Assembly (NCBI GenBank): GCA_029204225.1
Contig: CM055105.1
Coordinates: 14,349,221-14,413,220, forward strand
Reading direction: 5' to 3'
Source: Diphasiastrum complanatum
Taxonomy: Eukaryota > Streptophyta > Lycopodiopsida > Lycopodiales > Lycopodiaceae
DNA length: 64,000 bases
Below the pieces are notes generated by a model. It searched no databases and was not told where the DNA came from. It worked only from the letters and a program-made list of their open reading frames with translations. Numbering within the stretch: the first letter of the stretch is position 1; each line of letters begins with the position of its first letter. Of the stretch, positions 57,860 through 64,000 are shown in pieces. The translations under genes were made by a program, and so were the position numbers.

Positions 57860-59922
57860 CTCCTCATCAAAAATGACATCTCTACCAACAATCACTTTGT
57901 TAGTAGAAGGAATGTAAACCTTGTAGGCTTTACTCACCTCACTATATCCAACAAAAATACCTCCTTGGTCCTATCGTCAAGAGCAATATTGACATAGCAT
58001 GTGCATCCAAAGGTTCTTAGAAAGTTGACACTCGGCCTCCTCTTGAATAGCATCTCAAAAGGTGTCCTTCCATCCAAAATAGCACTCGGCCACCTATTGC
58101 ACAAAAATTTGGCACACAACAAAGCTTGATCCCAAAATGGTTTGTCAACATTAGCACTTAACCTCATAGCTTTAGCACTTTCACATAAAGTCCTATTCTT
58201 CCTTTCAGCCACTCCATTTTGTTGTGGGGTCCTTGATGTTGTATACTCCCTCTTGATCCCATGCTCATCACAAAAGGCCTTGAACTTGTTAGATATGTAC
58301 TCACCACCATTGTCACCTCTCAAGCACTTGATCTTTGTGGAGAATTGGTTCTCCCTTGCATTCTTGAACTTGACAAAGACGTCATACACTTTATCCTTGC
58401 TCTTTAGTAGATAGATCCAACAAAACTTATTAAAATCATAAATGAATGTTACATACATCTTAGCTCCACTATTCCTAATTGTAGTAAATCCATGAATATC
58501 CGAATGTAAAAGTTGAAAAGGCTTTGTAGATCTAGAATTAGATCTAGTATAAGGTAGTCTATGTGACTTAGACAAAGCACAAGACTCACAAACATGCTTG
58601 TCATTACTTAAGAAACTTGGAAGACCAATCACAACCTTCTTCCTTGCCATTACCTCCAATGACTTGAAGTTGAGGTGTCCCATCCTTTTGTGCCAAACCT
58701 CTTGAATAGAAATTTGCTCCCTTGCAACACATCCAACTTGGTTAGCAATAACACAAGCATCAAGTTTGAACAACTTCCCTTGCCTTTTACCCTTTCCAAT
58801 CAAGACATCCTTTCTTTTGATCAAACAAGCATCTCCATCAAACTCCAGCTTGAGGCCCTTACTTAGCATTTGACTCACACTAAGCAAATTCTTGGTACTA
58901 GATGGAATAAACAGGACATCCTCCAAATGAACATTCCTATTTGTAGAGAGAAAAATAGGAATTGTGCCAATCCCTTTGATTGCACAATCACCATCATTGG
59001 CCGTGTAGATTACCCTCTTGTCATCTCCATATGCCAACAAAGAAGTGAAGTACTCTTTGTGAAAGGTCATGTGTGAACTTGCTCCACTATCAATCCACCA
59101 AGGATCTAGATCTCCATCATTAGCAAGCATACATGAAGACATCAAAAAAGCATCATCGTTTGTATCTTGAACATCCAAACCATCCTCATCAAGAGTCAGA
59201 TTACCTTGCTTGTATCCTTGATCTCTCTTCTTCTTGTAGCACTCACTTGCAAAGTGTCCTTTGATGCCACAATAGAAGCACTTGAGCTTTGATCTATCCT
59301 TCTTTTTGCCACTTGAAGAAGCATCCACTTGATCTTTCCCTTTAGACCACTTACTTTTATTTGCCCTTTGTGAACATAGCATCCTCTTGAAGTGTCGATG
59401 TAGATCCACCTCTTGCTTGAAGCCTATATTCCTCATTGATCAAGATCTCTTGAAGATCCATCAAACTTGGCAAAGTCTTTTGAATAGCAATACTTTGAAC
59501 AATGTTAGCATGAGCATCCAACAAGCCATTAAGAATCACTTGAATAAGCTCTCCTTCTTAATGCTTTCATCTATGCAAGCTAACTCATCATTCAATGCTT
59601 TCATTCTCAAAACAAAAGTACTTGGACTTTCTTTATTCTTTTGCAAACAAGAAAAGATTTGCCTTCTTAGAGTCAACACTCTAGAAGTAGACTTGGATTC
59701 ATAAAGCTTCTTCAATGAATTCCAAGCTTCCAAAGATGATGTGCACTTACCAACTTCCTTGAGAAGTTCATTGGTAACATTCATCTTTATCATGTGTAGA
59801 GCCTTCTTGGCCCTCTTGTCATACCTCAATTGATCTTGCTGTGTTGCTGGTCTCTCATCCAAACCTACAACAATATCCAAAACATCATTCATCTCAAGAA
59901 GTGATCCATCCTCACTTTCCAT
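57860..59922 (-). pseudogene. Outer copia: Gag, protease and integrase part
   Basis: Gag starts at 59922 (MNVTNELLKEVGKC) and shifts frame near 59540 and again near 59430. A long frame 59436-57934 then carries the zinc knuckle CFYCGIKGHFASEC, protease WWIDSGASSHMT, pre-integrase VWHKRMGHLNFKSL and integrase QQNGVAERKNRT. A small deletion and shift at about 57960 loses the DPSSKKG stretch. The sequence then reads to VGRDVIFDEE, where the inner copia interrupts it. Confidence 0.85.
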
Positions 59923-60445
59923 AATGAATAGTTACTTGAGGTAAGTCTATCATTGGCTTCCAACATGACTCCAAATGAGGTTGCAATGTGGCAATGACCT
60001 GATCTTCTCTTTCAAATTGCTTAAATGCACAAAGCACTCCTTTGAACAACAACACAAGAAATCACCAAGATTTGAAACTATGTCACAAATTCTCTTCTAG
60101 CACTTATCCAAGCAAATCAGCACATAGACTATCTAGAGATCTAATCAAAATTAGGGTTTTGACAAAATCACAAAAATTGACTATTCCAAATCTACACGCA
60201 AATGCTGAAAATTTGATATGCAATCTATACGCCACTACCTAGGCTGATCCAGTGATCCAAAAACCGGCCAAATCCAGTATTGAACAAGTATATTGATCTA
60301 TTTAGTGTTTTGATCTATAAAAGATCCAATCTACAAAAGCAAAAAATCCGATTTTGGTGTAGAATCCTCTCTAGCATGCCCTAGACTTGATATCTTCACC
60401 AAATCATTGATAGATCTGATTTCCTCCTTCATGAATGAAACACAA
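59923..60445 (-). other. Outer copia untranslated leader
   Basis: Non-coding stretch between the Gag start and the primer-site complement at 60446-60457. Confidence 0.65.
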
Positions 60446-61567
60446 GCTCTGATACCATGTGAAAGATTTCAGATCCTTAAGATCCATTCTACTTGAATGA
60501 TCTTTGGTTAGAAAGAGAAATACACTACCAATCTCACCAATGTAGAAAAATCAGCATCTACATACAAATTGAGATGCAAACACCAATAGAACATGATCAA
60601 ACTTGAATGAAATGATTATGTACTATTGATGACCATACAAAAACAAAAAGCTATTGTCTTTCACACGTGTGGATCCAAAAATAACAAATATAGATCACTC
60701 TACACATAGAATTGCAAGCAATCACCAAGATAGTGCACCAATGGATAGTAGAACCCAAGAGAACCATGTATAAGCATGAAATGAGATAGATAAGAGAGAA
60801 GATCACTCTCTCCTCGAGTTACATCCTTTTATAGCAGGTCCAAACCCTAATTGAGAAACAAGTGCTTAGTCTAACCTCCAGTTATTAGATATTTAAGAAA
60901 ATGAGTGGGACTTGGCTACCACTAGATCAAGACTTTCAAGTGGATGGTCATTCAGATTGAAAATAAATAAACATCAAATACAATAAAGAATTTTTAACTG
61001 TAATTGAGATGGAAAAGCACTGGTGCCTCAATTATATCAAATCACCTAATTATTTCATATTCATTATCAATGGAAGACTTGTAAGTAATCTATAACTATT
61101 GCATATGAGAATGGGTTGATTCAAAATGATGTTGTATACAAATATAGATCCACTAACGATTTTTTCTTCTTATTGCAGCTACGAAAAATACATGAGCTTA
61201 TAACATGTTGTAAAGATCTACCAACAACAATCACTATTGTGGAGGAATAAAACAAGACAATCATGTTTATTCAATTTATAGACACTTTACTTCAATAAGA
61301 AAAAACCCTGGTTGGACATCAATACAGATGTTGTGAAAGAACAATCAGAACAATAATTTGCGATATGTAAATATTTTGGAATTCATGTATATTGTCTTTT
61401 TTTTAATAAAAGAAAGCTCAAGCTTGGCTCGTATATATTGACAATGAGAAATATGTTATCTTTAAATGTCATTGTATTGACTCATTATTGCAATTAACTA
61501 GTGTCTATTTCTCTATCAATATATTTTAATAATTTTTATACATTGTATAATAGTTCTATGCTTTGCT

Positions 61568-61905
61568 TTATGTAAGTGTTGCGTCTTTGTTCAGGATGAC
61601 TACATCCTCATTAGCGTTAGACATATCACGAGACGGTGTCCTTGTTTGAGTTGTTGCCCTAGCCAATATGCTAAGGATGATCTCATGTCGAAACATGTAC
61701 ACTTCATCTATTGTATAACCACGGAGAGCGAACTGCAATAAAATATATCATATATTAGATAAATATTTATGATAAACAATTATAATTATTTTATGAGAAA
61801 AAAAACTAAATAACTCACCTTCGCAATATCAACATATTTTTGAATATTGTACCACTCAAAAAATAGCTTTGTTTTGTAGAGAGTACACCATGCACACCTA
61901 AATGA
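61568..61905 (-). pseudogene. F-type gene remnant, copy B (3' exons)
   Basis: Mirror of 15505-15870: after an intact 3' splice site (ATTTAG at about 61895) come CAWCTLYNTKLFFEWYNIQ, gtgagt, a short intron ending ttgcag, and an exon with YTIDEVYMFRHEI, ending at TAA 61568-61570. The histone-like 5' part is absent. It converges on the D-type stop at 61250. Confidence 0.6.
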
Positions 61906-62139
61906 GTCATTTTGTTGGGGTGTCTGCAGTATATTCAACTGATTAATAATGGGAGGTGAAAACTAACACTAAACAAATAAGATAAACGCGAAATCTTTTG
62001 AAACATGAAATGGAGGAGGACTCATTTTTTAAGCCCTATATTGTTGGTAATTCACGTAAATTTTGAATTTTAATTTTAAAAATTAATTAATAATTTGTAA
62101 GATACTGCATTTTGACAAATATTTCAAATTTGGACCGAG

Positions 62140-63230
62140 TGATACAAAATATTTTAAAAAATTTCAATTCAAAATAACAAAAAATACAGAGATTAATTGG
62201 GTGTAATTTGTTATTATACATAATCATTCTTAAATTAGATAAATTTAAAAATTTAAATAGCTTCAATTTTTTTATTTTAAAAAATACGATTCAAAAGATT
62301 TTAATATAATTTCAAAAGCTTGCGTGTAATTTAATGTTAATATTTTAACATTTAAAAAGAAATTACAAATTTTAAATTTCAAAAAATTTGTTTATCTAAC
62401 TAATTTAAATTATCAATAAACTTAAATAACACAGAATTTTTTGAAATCATTTTGATGAAACAATTATTTTTAAAATAAATACAATCATCTTATAAAATAA
62501 ACTAAAATGTCCATATACACAATTGTGTTAAATATTTTTACAATGCAATAAAAATTTCAACTAAAATATTTGGATAAGAACTAGTAGGTCTACCAATGTC
62601 TGTATATGTTAGAGCCACTTCATGATCCTAAGTAACTAAATTTGTATATATTGGAGCCACCGTCTGATCTTTAGTTATTTTTTTAATCTAGAAGTACAAC
62701 AAAATTTCCAATCTGAAGATTATCGCACGACTTCATTTTTGTTTCTTTTATAATCTATCTATTTTAATTTTGTAATTTTTAGATTTTTATTTATTCTTTA
62801 AAATTTTTAAATTTTCATATATTTAAATTTTATTCAAAAATTATTTTTTATTGTTTTATTACTTTATTATTTTAAAAAAAAATTATTCTTGATATTAAAA
62901 TTTTGTGATTTTAGTGATATTTTAATATTTTAATATTTTTAATATTTTTAATTTTTGTGATTTTTTTGATTTTTTTAATATTTTTAATATTTTTGATATT
63001 TACATTCTTTAAATATTTCTTAATTATTTTTGGATTTTTTCGTTTTTTAATTTTATCTTTTTTTGAATTTCTTGATTTTTTAGTTTTAATTTTCAATTTT
63101 TGTTTTTAATTAATTAGTTATTTTTAATTAATTATAGGTTTTTTTGGGGTTTTTGTAAAAATAAAAAATATTTTTTCTATTTTTATTTTAGATTTATAAT
63201 TTATGATTTATAATTTATAGGTTGTCTCTC
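62140..63230. repeat. AT-rich low-complexity DNA
   Basis: Over 80 percent A/T in places, with T/A tracts and runs such as TTTTTAATATTTTTAATATT near 62930-63010. No gene is supported; the minus-strand Lys-rich frame at 62911-63096 is a by-product of composition. Confidence 0.7.
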
Positions 63231-63575
63231 GTCGAGAAAAAACTTATGTTAAGCATAAGTCCAATGAGGGCCTGTGTTGAGCATAGGTTTGAGCTTAAGT
63301 CCATTGAGTACTTATGTTGAGCATAAGTCCAATGAACAGTTATGCTAGGTCATCCCTCCCTCATGCTGAGCATAGGTCCAGTGAGTACTTATGCTAAGCA
63401 TAAGTTCGGTGTTGAGCAATGAGTATTTTTGAGCAATGAGCACTTTTGTTGAGCATAGGTTGAGAGAGGACCTATGTTGAGAGCACTTATGCTTAGCATA
63501 AGTCGAGAGAGAAGTTATGTTGAGCATAAGTCCAAAGAGAACTTATGCTGATGAGCATAAGTCAAGAGAGAAAAG
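63230..63575. repeat. Minisatellite built on ACTTATG.T.AGCATAAGT hairpins
   Basis: About ten imperfect units of 30-35 bp, each containing the inverted repeat ACTTATG(C/T)T . AGCATAAGT, joined by CCAATGAG or GAGAGAG spacers. Each unit can fold on itself. Confidence 0.75.
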
Positions 63576-63589
63576 TCAAGAGAGAACTC

Positions 63590-64000
63590 CCAGTTGCTCC
63601 CGGCGCCACTGTGACAAGAATCCAGCCGGCGCCAAGTTCCTATGGCTGAAAGTCTTTGATCGGTTCTAGCGAAGTCCAGAGAGCTCAGATTGATGTGCAA
63701 TCACCTCACACGATCTAGGCATGATTAAAGGAAGCCTGGGGATCAATAATATCTAGAGAGAGAAAAACGTGGTTTACCAGCCTGGGTAGAGTGCGGGGTG
63801 CCGAATCCCACCAATACTATAGGGGAGTGCGGGTTGCGAGCTCCAACCATGTCTCAGCCTCCCTTGCTGTAATGTTGGCCTGGCACTCGCCTTGGCATGC
63901 CAACTCTCCAGATACTAGGGTAGGTGACACACTTGAAATGTAACCTTCTCAGATTTATCATTAAAATGGGATTTTCCTCAAACTGACTCTGATTACCTTC
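63590..64000 (+). mobile_element. Family L LTR, cut by window end
   Basis: Starts inside the LTR at TTGCTCCCGGCGCCACTGTG (matches about 35377 onward) and runs off the window. It has a 25-bp deletion near 63797 compared with 35300-36495. Confidence 0.75.

Larger units (their letters stand above)
49369..60854 (-). mobile_element. Outer Ty1/copia element, old and rearranged
   Basis: The 3' LTR (49369-50012, 644 bp, ending CTTTCACA) and the truncated 5' LTR (60458-60854, starting TGTGAAAGATTTCAG) match each other. The primer-site complement GCTCTGATACCA is at 60446-60457 and a polypurine tract (AAGGAGGAG on the minus strand) at 50013-50022. The left LTR end has decayed (TAGAAAAG), and the right LTR is cut after AAACCCTAATTG, where D-type sequence resumes. 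The coding region is frame-shifted, its reverse transcriptase is gone, and a younger copia sits in it at 51429-57859. Confidence 0.85.
44018..61250 (+). pseudogene. D-type gene, copy B, interrupted by nested elements
   Basis: Starts at ATG 44018 (MARRPRCTIDSVILHNE), continues as TKTSWVLLHPSSKG and NYWKARILEF, then in another frame as SISDVLVQEVYMHSKIKVQDVN to gtaagt near 44318. A second exon after ttcag at 44419 (SLYPSNISEWEQAQS, LAGMLDVIHSDVGKLQYRGK, IFFYES) is cut at 44574 by element X. After X and the copia nest the gene resumes at about 60859 (EKQVLSLT-like, WLPLDQDFQ, KHWCLNYI) to gtaagt near 61081. It ends with RKIHELITCCKDL and a TAA at 61248-61250. The coding part is frame-broken and spread over 17 kb. 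Confidence 0.65.

Noticed and set aside
63230-63575. Regular short repeats resembling a CRISPR array
   Set aside because: Units are imperfect, spacers are repeats of the same few bases, no cas genes are present, and the genome is eukaryotic.

Overview
The window looks like nuclear DNA of a land plant. It carries spliceosomal introns with GT..AG borders, Ty1/copia and Ty3/gypsy retrotransposons with plant-type Met-tRNA primer sites (TGGTATCAGAGCC and close variants), nested insertions, and almost no intact host genes. A fern or another non-seed plant is a reasonable guess, because the one clean non-transposon gene encodes an aerolysin-like protein, a family reported in ferns. The species cannot be read from the sequence.

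Layout. 1-5.2 kb: a decayed minus-strand gene (1802-3906) beside a small TRIM-like LTR element (3933-5168). 6.6-9.8 kb: minus-strand gypsy pol remains, a ParB-like ORF (9015-9431) and a gag zinc-knuckle fragment. 9.8-16.1 kb and 43.6-62.1 kb: two broken copies of one two-gene locus, split by later insertions. 16.8-22.3 kb and 27.9-40.9 kb: tandem and inverted copies of one non-coding LTR element, called family L here (LTR about 1.2 kb, internal region about 2.3 kb, Met-tRNA primer site). 22.3-26.6 kb: the best copy of the two-gene locus. 40.9-41.8 kb: the aerolysin-like gene, starting within 80 bp of an inverted L fragment. 49.4-60.9 kb: an old copia element with its reverse transcriptase replaced, carrying a young copia (51429-57859) with near-identical 655-bp LTRs and a perfect 5-bp target duplication. 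62.1-64.0 kb: AT-rich DNA, a hairpin-forming minisatellite and another L LTR.

The most interesting system is the two-gene locus. Gene F (+, 22533-24636) starts with a histone H3-like fold and continues into a long spliced tail of unknown type. Gene D (-, 26193-24838) is a spliced gene of unknown family. The two converge with about 200 bp between their stops. The same pair, in the same convergent arrangement and with the same introns, recurs at 10.2-15.9 kb and 44.0-61.9 kb, and an F-type scrap lies at 8.2 kb. All copies here carry stops or frameshifts. An upstream block (CCAAT, a near-palindrome CTACGTAACRTAG, then GGGCAGC) precedes the D-type genes and also occurs in the inserted cores. This suggests a repeated, possibly mobile, gene pair that includes a histone variant.
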